This document shows, piece by piece, positions 1 to 10,195 of a stretch of 64,000 bases of DNA. Location of the stretch: contig JXTB01000030.1 in the NCBI GenBank assembly GCA_002914805.1, positions 1,437,782-1,501,781 on the forward strand, read 5' to 3'. The notes beneath the pieces were generated by a model. The model worked only from the letters and a program-made list of their open reading frames with translations, made no database searches and was not told the origin of the DNA. The position numbers were made by a program, and so were the translations under genes. This stretch comes from Parasponia andersonii (taxonomy: Eukaryota > Streptophyta > Magnoliopsida > Rosales > Cannabaceae). Each line of letters opens with the position of its first letter. Within the stretch, counting starts at the first letter, position 1.

Positions 1-1059
1 TATCACTTATAGTGTTAATAGTATTGGTGCAATTCTCACCAGTTGTCCACGTGTCTTTGAACTTCTGATGCTGTATCTACCAACTGTCCGCATATTCTCG
101 CTATCCCAGAGTGCTTTTGACTTCAAACTGGGTCGGAGAGGTGAGGGTAGCCACCTGCAAAGACTCTCCGATGCTTAACTCAGATGTTTATCCCTGAGAT
201 TGAGTAGCAAGGATCAAGTTTTTCTCTTGCTTATAAATTTTTATATATTTCTCTTTGTATATGTATATGTCTTTTTTTCTCAGAGGGATGCATGGCTCAT
301 ATATATATAGTCCTGGAAATGAGAACCTTCTGCCTCTCAATCCCAGGATCGAGTATCTTTTTTCATCATGACTTACTCCAGAAATCATGGGCCGTAGTTA
401 CCATAATCTCCTTTGCATCGTCGTGACCTGCTCTATGCCGTCCCCTATGGCTCGAGCCTGGTAGGGGTGAGGCCTTGACAAGCCGCTGTTCTATCAGGAC
501 GGTTTGCCCAATGTGTACACCTACCCAGGATTGCATTAAATGCCCTGTCTAGGTCTAGAGTAGTGCGTTGCCTCCAATGATCTTTTGGCATAAGACCCTT
601 GAGACTCCTGACCCTCAGCTGTCGAGATAAGAATTAGACTGGGCCGAACCCGTCAAGGTCTGGAATGGATTCGGCCCTGGCCTCCGACAGCCCACAGGCC
701 TATACGGTATCGCGTGCGACTTGTGTAGTTTTTAAGCGGTCCTTCTAGACATGTGCCGGATAGTATGTTCCCTGTGACCCGTTCTGCCACTTAATTGTCC
801 ATGTAGTACACGATCTAAGAGCGGGCCCCACAACTGCCCCCATTTCCCTATTTGATGGATTCGCATCCATCATGTAGGGAAATCGTACCTCCGGTCCGCC
901 AATTCGAGAGGCACATGTGGCTCATTACTGTTATTTTTCCCCAATCACTGACACCAGCGCATGCCAAACCATGTCACGATTTTTTCAAATTTTAAAATTC
1001 TAGTGCTTTCGTCTTCCTTGCACTGTTCTCCTTTAGGGAAGACTTTTCAACTCCTCCTC
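1..1059. other. GC-richer block upstream of antisense gene relic
   Basis: No coding region is recognisable. The block is clearly richer in G+C than the rest of the window and runs without a visible break into the gene relic that starts near 1060. In Tat-lineage Ty3/gypsy elements a long region with an antisense ORF often lies between pol and the 3' LTR, so this may be the promoter side of that antisense gene. I compared it by eye with the LTR at 8356-8968 and saw no match, so the 3' LTR is either left of the window or lost. Confidence 0.4.
842..883. repeat. Imperfect hairpin, 19-bp arms
   Basis: Arm 842-860 pairs with 865-883 at 17 of 19 positions around a TCGC loop. It lies about 175 bp upstream of the TATA-like box of the antisense gene relic. 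The function is unknown; it could be a regulatory or structural element of the retroelement. Confidence 0.6.
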
Positions 1060-1067
1060 TATAAAAA
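1060..1067 (+). promoter_or_regulatory. TATA-like box of the antisense gene relic
   Basis: TATAAAAA lies about 130 bp upstream of the first ATG (1191) of the plus-strand relic. The leader between them has no obvious stem or splice site. Position and sequence suit a plant core promoter, but no transcription data exist here. Confidence 0.4.
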
Positions 1068-1733
1068 TCGCGCTTGTGCTCATTTCTTACTTTGCCAAAA
1101 TCTCCAAGTATTCCAGCTTTCTTAAATCTTAGGGTTTCTGAATCTTTCCTTTTCTAGAACCTTTTGCTCTCTTCGATTGCATCCAAGACAATGGCCCTGA
1201 ACCAGAGTCGAAAGCTTTGCACCATTATAGATTCTGAGTTAGGCTCATTAAGGAAACAACTCTGCTTCCCTGGTGGAGTTACTTTATAAAGGGTCGAGGG
1301 CCCGATAGACTGGTACCTTCACCCCTCTACCCCCGAAGGTTCCATCGTCTTGGGAGGAGGTACCTGGAATGGCTATGGTTTCCCCTTCCTCCCCTGGTCC
1401 ACCAGTTCTTTAGCCTGACAAGGATTCATCCGATGCAACTGAACGCTAATGGGGTCATGATCCTGATGGGGCTCTCTGCTCTGTCGGTCCTCCTCAACGT
1501 GCATATCGACCTGGAGATAGACTTTTATGCCTATAAGCTCACCCTCATCCCCAAGAGGAGATCTTACTTTAGTTTCTACCTCCAGCCGCTACTAGGGTGC
1601 CATGTCTTTTGCAGCTTGCCGAGGTCGGGCAAGCAATGGGATTCCCACTCCAGGCTATATGCCGTCGGAGGGGAGTGGTGCTCTCCTTGGGTGAACGGAG
1701 AGCGTTTCCAAGTTCTCCCATTTTTTCTGCAAA

Positions 1734-1808
1734 GTAAGTACTGAGTCATGATTATTAGGTCTACGTGCACTTTATCCATTTTTACTCATGATATTTTGCC
1801 TCTTGCAG
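1734..1808 (+). other. Probable intron 1 of the antisense gene relic
   Basis: Donor AAA|GTAAGT is an excellent plant consensus, and acceptor CTCTTGCAG follows a T-rich tract. The length of 75 bp is near the lower limit for plant introns. Coding-like sequence lies on both sides. Confidence 0.5.
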
Positions 1809-2228
1809 CCTCTGTGGAGGAAAGCAGATTCGAGCTGTGGCTATAGGCAGGGCAGCTCAAGGAGCTAGAGGGAGTCGTCGTCTTCAGGTCCTCTGGGGAT
1901 TGTAGATGCATTTAGGCCATTCTGAATCCCCAGGTGATGAACATGATGCCAAGGATGGTTTCATATCTCCTCTTTTTGTTGGACACGTGGGCTATCACCA
2001 AGCACCTTTGGAGCCAGCTTGACGCCTCGGCTTTGAACCGGTTCCGCTGTGATGAGCAGAGTCGCATCGCCATGGTGGGTTATCAGATCATGGCCTCGAG
2101 CTAGCTAGCAGGTCCTAATGACCTGGTGGCACTGACCAGTCACGGGCTTGAAGAGGCGGTGAAGCTCGTGACCGAGGAGTGCGTCAGACTCCGATGAGAG
2201 GAAACCGCTGCCCCCAAGAGGGTTAAGG

Positions 2229-2304
2229 GTGAGTTCATTTTGTACCCTAGGGCTCTGTCGATTAGGTCATGGCTACGTTTTAATCACATTGCTTGCTCTT
2301 ACAG
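2229..2304 (+). other. Probable intron 2 of the antisense gene relic
   Basis: Donor GG|GTGAGT and acceptor CTCTTACAG enclose 76 bp of T-rich sequence. The open frame downstream (to 2678) begins straight after the acceptor. Confidence 0.5.
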
Positions 2305-2789
2305 GTTCGGGCGTAGGCTCTTCGATAGACCCCTCCCCAGTTAAGGGGAATACTGTTGCATATGGAGCTCGATCCAAGGTCCCCGCTGGTAGGCATCTGG
2401 TGGTGTCCTCTGAGGACGAGGCCAGGGGGCAAGGAGTTGTCACCCCAAGAACGGGCTCAGACAATGATCTAGAGGATTTGTTTACGTCCGGGGGCGAAAC
2501 ACCCATGGTGCCTTCCCCCGAGGCAGGTGGGCCTGTGACTCGGGGGGCACTAGCCACAAAGTTCGTGTATGGGAAAGAGGTGCCTTCGAGCCTGCCAGGG
2601 GAGCCTACTGCACCGATTTCTTCCGCCCCTAGCTCTGGTTCGAAGGTGGGCACGTGGGGAGATTGCCGAGCTCAATAGATGGGCTCCGAGGCTGAAGTCT
2701 CAGTTGTCTTCCCCTCCCCTGGTCCCTATGAAGTGGGGTCGCGAAGTCGACTCATCTAAGGGGAAGGAAAGCCTGGCGGGGAAGAGAGG

Positions 2790-3560
2790 CAGATCGTGCT
2801 CAATCCTCATCAGCACGCTATTCTGATCTTGTTTATAAGTAGATCGTCGTAGAGAGCTCGCACCAATTTCTACTGATACCATTACTTTGTATCCATAAGC
2901 TAAAGAGAATGGACTCTCTCCTGTAGTGGTTCGTTGAGTGGTGCGATAAGCTCATAATACTTCAGGGAGTATTATAAGCTCCTTTGTGCTTTTCAAGCTT
3001 TATCTTTATGTTCTGTTTAAGGATCTTGTTTTTAGCCTCGACCTGTCCATTGGCTTGTGGATGAACAATAGCAGAGAAATTCTTCTTGATGCCTAAGTTG
3101 TCGCAGAAGTTACGGAACTCATTGCAGTCAAATTGTTTCCTATTATCAGAAATTATAGTATACGGAATACCATAACGGCAGATTATAGATTTGTAAACAA
3201 AAATCTATCATCTTCTTTGCGGAAATGATACTCAAGGCTTCAGCTTCTGTACACTTGATGAAATAATCGACTGCGACTACCGCATATTTTAATCCACCTC
3301 GTGCCAATGGAAGCATTCTGATAATATCAATTCCCCACACTGCAAATGGCCATGGAATGATCATTGGAGTTAGAGGAATAGGTGGTATTCTAGGAATAGT
3401 TGCAAATCGTTGACATTTGTTATACCTCTTAGCAAATTCCTTTATATCCTTCTTCATAGTTGGCCAAAAATACCCTTGTCATAGAACTTTGTTCGCAAGT
3501 GCCTACCCCCCGAAATGGTTTTCACATATTCCTTCGTGAATTTCCCTCATAATGTTGTGT
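2790..3560 (-). pseudogene. Integrase of the Tat-type element (broken)
   Basis: The zinc-binding part reads REFHEGICENHFGG then CQRF, with stops. The catalytic core shows WGIDIIRMLPLARGG and YAVVAVDYFIKCTEAEA, equivalent to the usual WGIDIxGPLP and VDYFTKWxEA. After a frameshift near 3146 the text continues with the HPQANGQVEA motif and then SLAYGYKVMVSVEIG down to about 2790. Integrase joins the cDNA to host DNA. The C-terminal end that normally follows is missing. Several stops make it inactive. Confidence 0.8.
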
Positions 3561-3982
3561 GCTTTTTCTTTATCGACACATAATAACAACAACAAACTAA
3601 AACTTCTTTGATAAAGCTTCTCGTCATAGATGACATAGTGAGCTGCCTTCATTCGAAGTCACTCTGCATCGTCTTTGTTTTCAGGGAGGTCGTCATTTTG
3701 TATATACTTCATTATAGGATCTATCCACGATGGTTTCTTGTCAATCGGCATGGTTATTTGGGGCTCTACTTCGATACTTGATTTTGCAAGAAATTTGACA
3801 AGGACCACCTTTAGTAATTCGACATCTTTTGTTGAGGCAAGCTTAGCTAGAGCATTTGCCCGAGAAAGAAGTTGAATGTTTTAGGTAGTAAATGTCGAGA
3901 AGAGTCTTCGTACCTCCTTTAAATAAGCCATCATTTTTTCTCCTCTTACTTGATAATCGCCGATCATTTGACAAACGACTAG
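3561..3982 (-). pseudogene. Pol linker between archaeal-type RNase H and integrase
   Basis: The frame continues from the second RNase H with recognisable Tat pol text such as IGDYQVRGEKMMAYL and ALAKLASTKDVELL, broken by stops (SDS* just after the RNase H motif, another near 3880). It leads into the integrase zinc-binding region. It carries no catalytic function of its own. Confidence 0.65.
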
Positions 3983-4195
3983 CTAGGAATCACTGTATAC
4001 CTCAATCATTTCGACCTTCATTTCTCGTGCAAGCTTTAGCCCAGCTATCAGAGCTTTATATTCTGCCTCATTATTTAATGTTGAAAATTTGAAGGGAAGT
4101 GCATAATGAATATTGTGCCCTTCAGGACTGATTAGTACTAAGCCCACACTGGCTCCATTCTCTTTTGAAGATCCATCAACGTAAAGTTTCCACAA
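3983..4195 (-). pseudogene. Archaeal-type RNase H (aRNH) of the Tat-type element
   Basis: The open frame starts MWKLYVDGSSKENGASVG and carries LVLISPEGH, NNEAEYKALIAGL and VYSDS. The D of YVDGS, the E of NEAEY and the D of YSDS match the catalytic acidic residues of type I RNase H. This is the second RNase H after the retroviral-type one at 4283-4705, an arrangement known in the Tat lineage of plant Ty3/gypsy elements. The next codon after YSDS is a stop where Gln is usual. It would degrade RNA in RNA-DNA hybrids during reverse transcription. Confidence 0.8.
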
Positions 4196-4282
4196 TTTTA
4201 ATAAATCTATAGTATGTTTTTCGATTACTTCTATGGGAAGGTTGACATCATATGTGAATTCTGCAATGAAATCTGCGAGAGC

Positions 4283-4705
4283 TTACCCTTTAATCGCAAT
4301 GCGGGGTTGAAAATTAATGTCAAACTGACTCAACTCAATTGCCCACTTAAGTAGTCGTCCTAAAGCTTCAGGTTTTTGCAAAACTTGTTTTAACGAAAAA
4401 TTCATGAAAACTTTGATGGAGTGTGCATGAAAATAAGGTCGAAGCTTCCTAGATGTGACGGTGAGTGCTAATTCCAACTTCTCCATCTCTGGATATCTTA
4501 CTTCGGCATCAAGCAATCTTTTACTTATGTAGTATACCGGTCGCTGTATCTTTTCTTCTTCTCGAATTAACGCAACACTTGTCGCATATTTAGAAACAGC
4601 GAGATATAAATACGATTCTTCCCCAGGTTTGGCTTCGACAAGAGTGGAGGAGAACCTAAGTATGCTTTCAATTCTCGAAATGCCTACACACATTCTTCCA
4701 TCCAC
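4283..4705 (-). pseudogene. Retroviral-type RNase H and connection domain of the Tat-type element
   Basis: A 140-residue open frame with YLAVSKYATSVALIREE, QRPVYYISKRLLDAE, RYPEMEKLELAL and PLIKVF-type text ending QPRIAIKG. These are the standard steps from RT into RNase H in Ty3/gypsy pol. The family usually has LYLAVSEYAVSAVLVRE at the start, so the core is well kept. It lies between RT (4900-5697) and the second RNase H. Confidence 0.8.
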
Positions 4706-4899
4706 TCGAACCTCTTCGAACCCTTCAGTACTTCAAAGAATGGTTGGCACTTATCTATTGACCTGGATACAAATTGACTTAATACAGCCTCTCTTTCCAC
4801 TAGGCTTTGAATGTCTTTAGGTTTGCAGGGGGATTGCATATCGATTAGTGCTTGTATCTTCTGGGGATTAGCTTCGATTCCTCTCTGGTTGACCTTGAA

Positions 4900-5697
4900 C
4901 CCCAGGAATTTTCCAGATCCTACCCCGAATGCGCACTTCTAGGGGTTTAGCCTCATCTGATGTTTTTGAAGAATTTTGAACATCTCATCAAGATGCTTGA
5001 TGTGATCTTCAACTCCCTTCAATTTTACCAGTATGTCATCAACATATACTTCCATTGTCTTGCCAATTTATTTTGCAAACATTATATTGATAAGACGCTG
5101 ATAAGTCGCTTCCACGTTAATGAGTCCAAAAGGCATCTTCTTGTAATAGCACAATCCTCGGTCAGTCATGAACAAAGTATGATCCTCATCAAGCTCGTAC
5201 ATGGAGATTTGATTATATCCATAATATGCGTCAATAAAACTTAACAGTTCATGTCCCGACGTCACATCTAAAAGTTGGTCGATTCTCGGAAGGGGAAAAC
5301 TATCCTTCGGGCACGCCTTGTTGAGGCCAGTGAAATCGATACAAGTTCTCCACTTCCCGTTGGGTTTCTTTACTAAAACAGGGTTTGCAAGCAAGTTTGG
5401 ATAGAAAGATTCCCTAATGAATCCAATCTCGAGTAGCTTCTCTACCTCTTCTTTCAATGCGACGTAGCGTTCTGGATTTATGGCTCTTCTTTTTTGCCGC
5501 ACAGGCTTCCTCATCGTATCTATATTGAGGCGGTGACACATGATATTCGGATCAATCCCCATCATGTCCGAATGTTGCCATACAAAGATATCCAAATTTG
5601 ATTTCAGAAAAGTGATTAATGAGGCTCGCACGGGTTCTTGAAGCTTCACTCCGATTTTAAATAACTTTGAAGACCTATCGGTTGGAAAATCTTCCAA
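4900..5697 (-). pseudogene. Reverse transcriptase of the Tat-type element
   Basis: The frame 5697-5068 holds NGKWRTCIDFTGLNKACPKD, FPLPRIDQLLD, LSFIDAYYGYNQI and MPFGLINVEATYQR, the classical Ty3/gypsy RT blocks. A stop follows INIMFAK at about 5065. In the same frame the catalytic YVDDILVK motif appears at about 5025-5050, then HLDEMFKIL. The single in-frame stop just before YVDD is enough to disable it. RT copies the element RNA into cDNA in virus-like particles. Confidence 0.85.
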
Positions 5698-5973
5698 GTC
5701 TTCTATAGGTCAAGTTTTGACCTCACCATCAATTTCTCGAGGGTCGAGATCATCGATTGACGTTTCGATTGACACTTTGCCTGACGCCTCTGATGCTTTC
5801 CTTGATGTTTCTCCTTGTAGCTGGACCATCATCATGCGAGGTGTTATATCTTTTGTTGCGAGCTTTATCGAGTTATTATAACAAGTCCTCGCATCATATT
5901 GGTTGCCTCGCACCTCGCCTATTCTTTGTTGAGTTGGGAACTTCATAGCGAGATGATAGATCGAAGTTACTAC

Positions 5974-6486
5974 TCAAAGTTCCCTCAGTATCGGTCTTCC
6001 TAGTACAACATTAAATGTAGAAAGGCAATCCACAACTAAGAATTGGGTCATTACCGTTGAAACCCTAGGATAGGTTCCAATATTGACCATTAACTCAATC
6101 ATGCCCCTGGGTATTATGCTATTACTAGTAAATCCGTAGAGTGGGGTGACAGCGGGCTTCAGGTCGCTTTTACTCAACCCCATCTTCTTGAAGGCGTCAT
6201 AGTACAGGATGTCGACAGCGCTGCTATTATCGACCAATACTCGCCATAGCTGCGTGCTTCCACAGTTGATCTTTATGACCAATGCATCATTGTGCGGGTA
6301 ATGGAACTCCCGGGCATCCTGCTCTGTAAAGGTAATATCCATATCCGGTATCCGTTGAAGCTTTCGTGGTTGCTGCTCGAGATGCATGACATTAGTTAAT
6401 GGTTGCTGTCGCACTTCTCGTGCGTACCTATCTTGCACTCTCTTCGAGTTTCCACCGATGTGTGGGCCTCCAAAAATAGTTCGCAC
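5974..6486 (-). pseudogene. Aspartic protease region of the Tat-type element
   Basis: A 170-residue frame with VLVDNSSAVDILYYDAFKKMGL, where the family has VLVDNGSSADILF, and VVLGRPILREL near the end. The Asp of VDN is in place. The protease would cut Gag-Pol. The short frame 5946-5710 links it to RT. Confidence 0.75.
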
Positions 6487-6561
6487 ATCGCGTTGAATTT
6501 TTGGAGGTTACTGTCGTTCTTCTTCTCGCCTTTCATTGTTCAGTTTAGTGTACTGCCACAA

Positions 6562-8075
6562 CTAACCTTCTTTAATTAATCTTTCGATTTCATCTTTCAA
6601 GGTAAAACAGTTATTGGTATCGTGTCCAATGTCATTGTAATTCCGGCAAAACTTGTTGGGGTCACACTTTGCTCTATCTCTTTTCATCGGTTCTGGTTGA
6701 TGATATCTCTCTTGCTGGTTCGTGACCGCATAAATATGATCTATTGGAGCGTTCAGTTCAGTATAGTTGTTGAATCTCATGGGAGCTTTTGGAACCTCCT
6801 GCTTTTTCTGTTGGGGCTGCTTATCATTTGTTTGTTCATTACTCCTTTTATTCGACCTTTTATTATTGTTGTTGTTTGTGGTCGTATCTTTAGCAGTATC
6901 CTTTCTTCCTTCCTTTGTGACCTTATGAAGATTTTCGCGTAAAGATTCCACCCTTAGATGCTGACCAACTTTACGATAAAAGTCTTCTAGGGTTCTGTAT
7001 TCTTGCTCAAGTAAATCTTTCCAGAGTTTAGTTTCTGGTCGTACCCCAGCCATTATTAGAGTTAAAACTCCTCCTTCAGGTGGTTTGTTGACATTTGCCA
7101 ATTCTGAGGTAAAGCAATTTAGGTAAGATCGTAGAGTTTCCTCCGGACCTTGCCGAATAGTAGACTGACTGACTAGTGGAATAGTGAAATTCTTCGCAGC
7201 CTAGAATTGCCTCAAGAATGCAGTCTGGGGTTGTTGCCAGGATGAGATTGAGCCAGACTTGAGTCCTCAAAACCACTTCTTCGCTGTTCCTGTGAAAAAT
7301 TTACAACAAAACATCTACAATGTGTGAGATCATCGACACGATGTAGTTCCATTAGATCGTTAAAGTGATCCATATGATCTTGTGGATCAGTTTTCCCCTC
7401 AAAAGTATTTATGGTGGGAAGTTTGAATCCAGCAGGAAAGGCAGTAGCTCGAACCTCCTCGCTGAATGGCGATTGACGATACCCATCAGCGAGCTCATCG
7501 TTACAGCCGGCAAGTACATCTAATGCGATCCTCAAATTGTGAACATCAACGTTCGGAGGGAGAATATTATCTTTTACTGGTGGTAGGGGTGGCCTTTGTT
7601 TATTATCGTGATTTAAGGCAGATTGGTCAGGCAGGGTCTGTTGCAACCTTTGTGAGATTTCCATTGAAATAGTGCGACGAGATCGACTTCAGTTGTTCAG
7701 ATGTGATGTGGATCGCTCTTGACTACGTTGTTGTTCTAGATGTTATTTCAGGTCTGTAGGATTCTGTCGAGATTCCCTACTAATCCTTTCAAAGATACTC
7801 CTCGATTATCGTTTTTGCTCATTGTTAAGACTGTCACGATTGATGGTCACTCTCCAAGAAGGTTGTCAATGATTACAATTTGTGCTCGAAATTTTAGTTC
7901 TGGATTCTAGAGGCAAGTCTGCGACCTTGCCTTTTTCCTTGGAGGTGCGATCTTCATAACGCTCCTGCCGGGCTTTATACTGGTCGCAGTTCCCTATCTT
8001 CAGGATCTGAATTTCTCTCTCAGGTTGTTGAGCAGGACGTTCTCTGGGACATTCATGCTGTGATGGAGTTAGCAT
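6562..8075 (-). pseudogene. Gag of the Tat-type element
   Basis: Three frame pieces (8075-7866, 7664-7212, 7101-6562) make up a gag reading. The middle piece has PAGFKLPTINTFEGKTDPQDHM, a typical gag start of this lineage. The last piece holds the nucleocapsid knuckle region CRNYNDIGHDTNNC, where the second Cys of the CX2CX4HX4C knuckle is Tyr. Gag forms the virus-like particle. Frameshifts between pieces make it inactive. Confidence 0.75.
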
Positions 8076-8337
8076 CTGTCCATCAGTAAGTCATCGTAGA
8101 GAGTCATTAATCTGACTTATAATTTACTGAAGGTTCACCAGTACTTCCTCCATGCGATCCTATCTCTGGACAATATTTTTTGGTGCATTCACGGTAGACT
8201 GATCTTGAGCAGGATCTACCTGTGCAGTAGCAGTGCTTTGGGGTTGGTTCTGGCTAGTTCCGGTATTTCTAGTAGTGTTTCTGGTGTTTGCTATTGTTGA
8301 ACAAAGCGGAATTGACAAACTTCTTTGTCGGAATAGC

Positions 8338-8353
8338 CCTCATTCTTGTGCCA
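8338..8353 (-). other. Primer binding site of the Tat-type element
   Basis: Two bases inside the 5' LTR end, the minus strand reads TGGCACAAGAATGAGG. A start with TGG is expected for pairing with a tRNA 3'-CCA end. I cannot name the tRNA with certainty; it is not the initiator-Met site TGGTATCAGAGC seen in the copia elements of this window. Confidence 0.5.
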
Positions 8354-8355
8354 AT

Positions 8356-8968
8356 TGTTGATGGAGGTTTTGTCAACAATGAATTTAAGAAATTACAAGA
8401 AGTGGCTTGTGTGTGAAAAGGGTTGATCAATCAAAGCAAGTAAAAGAGACAAGAATTTTATAGTAGTTCGGCCCTAAAACAGATGAGCCTACGTCCACTG
8501 TTGTTCACTATTTTCTGAAGGATTACAAGAGTTTCGTTAAGTTTCCAAGAAGTAAAAATAATAAATCTCCAAAGTTCTCTCTAAAAGCCGAAAATCCCTC
8601 ACAACAATATTGAACTCCCTTTATATAGGTGAGGGTGGCTCAATATTTCCTAATTGTGAAAATAGGTAAGTGTATAATCAAAAAATACAATTTGAGTAAC
8701 AATATAACTGGGTAATAACTTAATTGAGATAACTGGTCGATCTTGAAAGATAAACTTTTATTTTCCTTTCTTTGTAGATTACCCGTTTGACGAAATTTGG
8801 TCTAGTTTCTTTTTCATTCTGATCGCATTTAACTCGTTCAGAGGATGTTGTACTTTATTCAGAGGAAGGTCGCATTCGACTTACTCAGAAAGGGTCGCAC
8901 TTAACTTACTCGTACAATCTGACACGTTCTCTTAGTCGCTAACTTTTCCTTTCTGGCATTCATCAACA
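8356..8968 (-). repeat. 5' LTR of the Tat-type element
   Basis: The LTR begins TGTTGATG at 8356 and ends CATCAACA at 8968, a perfect 8-bp terminal inverted repeat. At 613 bp it carries a TATA-like box on the minus strand and abuts the PBS. Beyond it the flank is TATAG (8969-8973), the candidate target duplication. No second copy is in the window. Confidence 0.8.
8611..8623 (-). promoter_or_regulatory. TATA box in the Tat-type 5' LTR
   Basis: On the minus strand CCTATATAAAGGG lies about 350 bp into the LTR, a normal place for the U3 promoter. Confidence 0.5.
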
Positions 8969-8973
8969 TATAG

Positions 8974-9483
8974 GTTTTTAGATCGCACAACAGTATATAT
9001 TTCTTATAGCTCATACACATATACATAGAACTCATAACCAGCTAGATATATACCAAATGAGTTATAATTTCGTCATATTTATTAACAATTTATTTGGTAC
9101 CCAAACAATGACTATATAGGGTTGTGCTGAAAAATGACTATGTAGGGTTGTGCTGACGTTATGGAGTGGGATCCTTAAATTAGTGTCGTTGTGTATATTT
9201 TATGTCTCTTCATATGTATGTATATATATTGCCAAAAGAATTTAGCAGCTGTTGATATTGTAGTAAACTTTGCAAGGTTTGGACTCCAAACAAACATATC
9301 CCCAAATGATTGATTAGAAAGTGGTCAAAAAGAGAAGCTATCAGGGCCTTCATAAGTGGATGTGTATTACAATAGTCAGTACAAGATAAATATCGCTTAT
9401 ATGTACGTATTGTTTATTTAATTCCACTCTTGCGTTTGTGGATGCTCCACTCAATGTGTGGTGGACTAAGGTCAGTATTTAAA
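8974..9483. other. Noncoding spacer with a 26-bp tandem duplication
   Basis: No gene seen. At 9107-9156 a 26-bp unit (core GACTATATAGGGTTGTGCTGA) occurs twice with one substitution. The remainder is AT-rich and featureless. Confidence 0.5.
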
Positions 9484-10195
9484 GGGTTTGTTCAGTAATC
9501 ATTTATTTAAATAGTTTTTTATTTTTTTAAATAAAAAATAGAAATATCTTTCAAGAGTGTGTTTAGTAAAATTGCTTTTGTTTTTTGTTTTTTAAATTTG
9601 ACAATAAATTTTTAAAATTTTGAAAATAAAAATTTCTTACTCTCAGAATTTTTTAAAATAATTTTGTAGAAATACTAGTATCAAAATTCAAACATATCTA
9701 AACTCACGTCATCATTTCTCTTAATATTTTCTCTCTTATCACTATTTCTCTTGTCATTACCTCTCTAGCCTCATGTAAAAGTGGTATTTTTTTAAATATT
9801 TGTAAAAGTTACATTTTTAAAAATAAAAATTTCAAAAGTGGTATTTTCAAAATATAATTGTAAATTTTTGTATTTTTTTTCAAAAATATCCCAAAATATT
9901 TAGATAAATATAACTTTTTAAAATTTATTTTGAACAATACCATTTATGAAATTTATTTAGATAAATACTACTTTTTCTCTCTCCTATTTTCTCCGTCCTT
10001 TTCCCTTTATTAATCTTCCTTTTGATTTTGTGCTAGTTACCAAATATGTATTTATTTTGTTATTTTAGAAAACAAAAAGTACAAAATTGTTACTAAACAC
10101 ATTTTTGTTTTTGAAATGCCAAAAACAAAATAAGAAAAAATACTTTCATTTTTATGTTTAAAAAAACAAAAAATAAAAATGTTAACAATCGTACC
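9484..10195 (-). mobile_element. Tourist-like MITE (PIF/Harbinger type), copy 1
   Basis: This 712-bp sequence starts GGGTTTGTTCAGTAATC and ends near CAATCGTACC. It aligns along its length, in reverse complement, with 36929-37629. Noncoding and AT-rich, it has terminal repeats of the GGGTTTGTTTGGTAA kind. Its own target duplication is not preserved; the assignment rests on the better copy, which has a TAA duplication. Confidence 0.7.

Larger units (their letters stand above)
1191..2678 (+). pseudogene. Antisense ORF of a Tat-type element (putative gypsy-type transposon protein), with two introns
   Basis: The first ATG (1191) gives a short frame that stops at 1287-1289; a second frame carries on to about 1733. 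It contains FPLPPLVHQFFSLTRIHP, then NANGVMILMGLSALSVLL, a layout I recognise from plant proteins with the 'putative gypsy type transposon' domain (Pfam PF04195 type). Two short introns are likely: 1734-1808 (AAA|GTAAGT to TTGCAG) and 2229-2304 (GG|GTGAGT to TTACAG). The middle exon keeps readable text (LLFLLDTWAITKHLW) with stops. The last exon is low complexity, rich in Ser, Pro and Gly, and ends at 2678. The strand is opposite to the gag-pol of the neighbouring element, as known for antisense ORFs of Tat elements. Stops and a frameshift make it a relic. The function of this protein family is not known. Confidence 0.55.
2785..8968 (-). mobile_element. Ty3/gypsy element, Tat lineage, 5' LTR to integrase (3' end not seen)
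   Basis: Read on the minus strand the order is 5' LTR, PBS, gag, PR, RT, RNase H, a second archaeal-type RNase H, integrase: the Ty3/gypsy order with the extra RNase H known from the Tat lineage. Every domain carries stops or frameshifts, so the copy is dead. Integrase homology ends near 2790 and passes directly into the GC-richer block holding the antisense gene relic, so the element may extend to or past position 1. A 3' LTR is not visible, and no target duplication can be tested. Confidence 0.85.

Noticed and set aside
2273-2653. 126-codon minus-strand frame
   Set aside because: It is the shadow of the last exon of the antisense gene relic in a low-complexity GC-rich stretch; no family motif.
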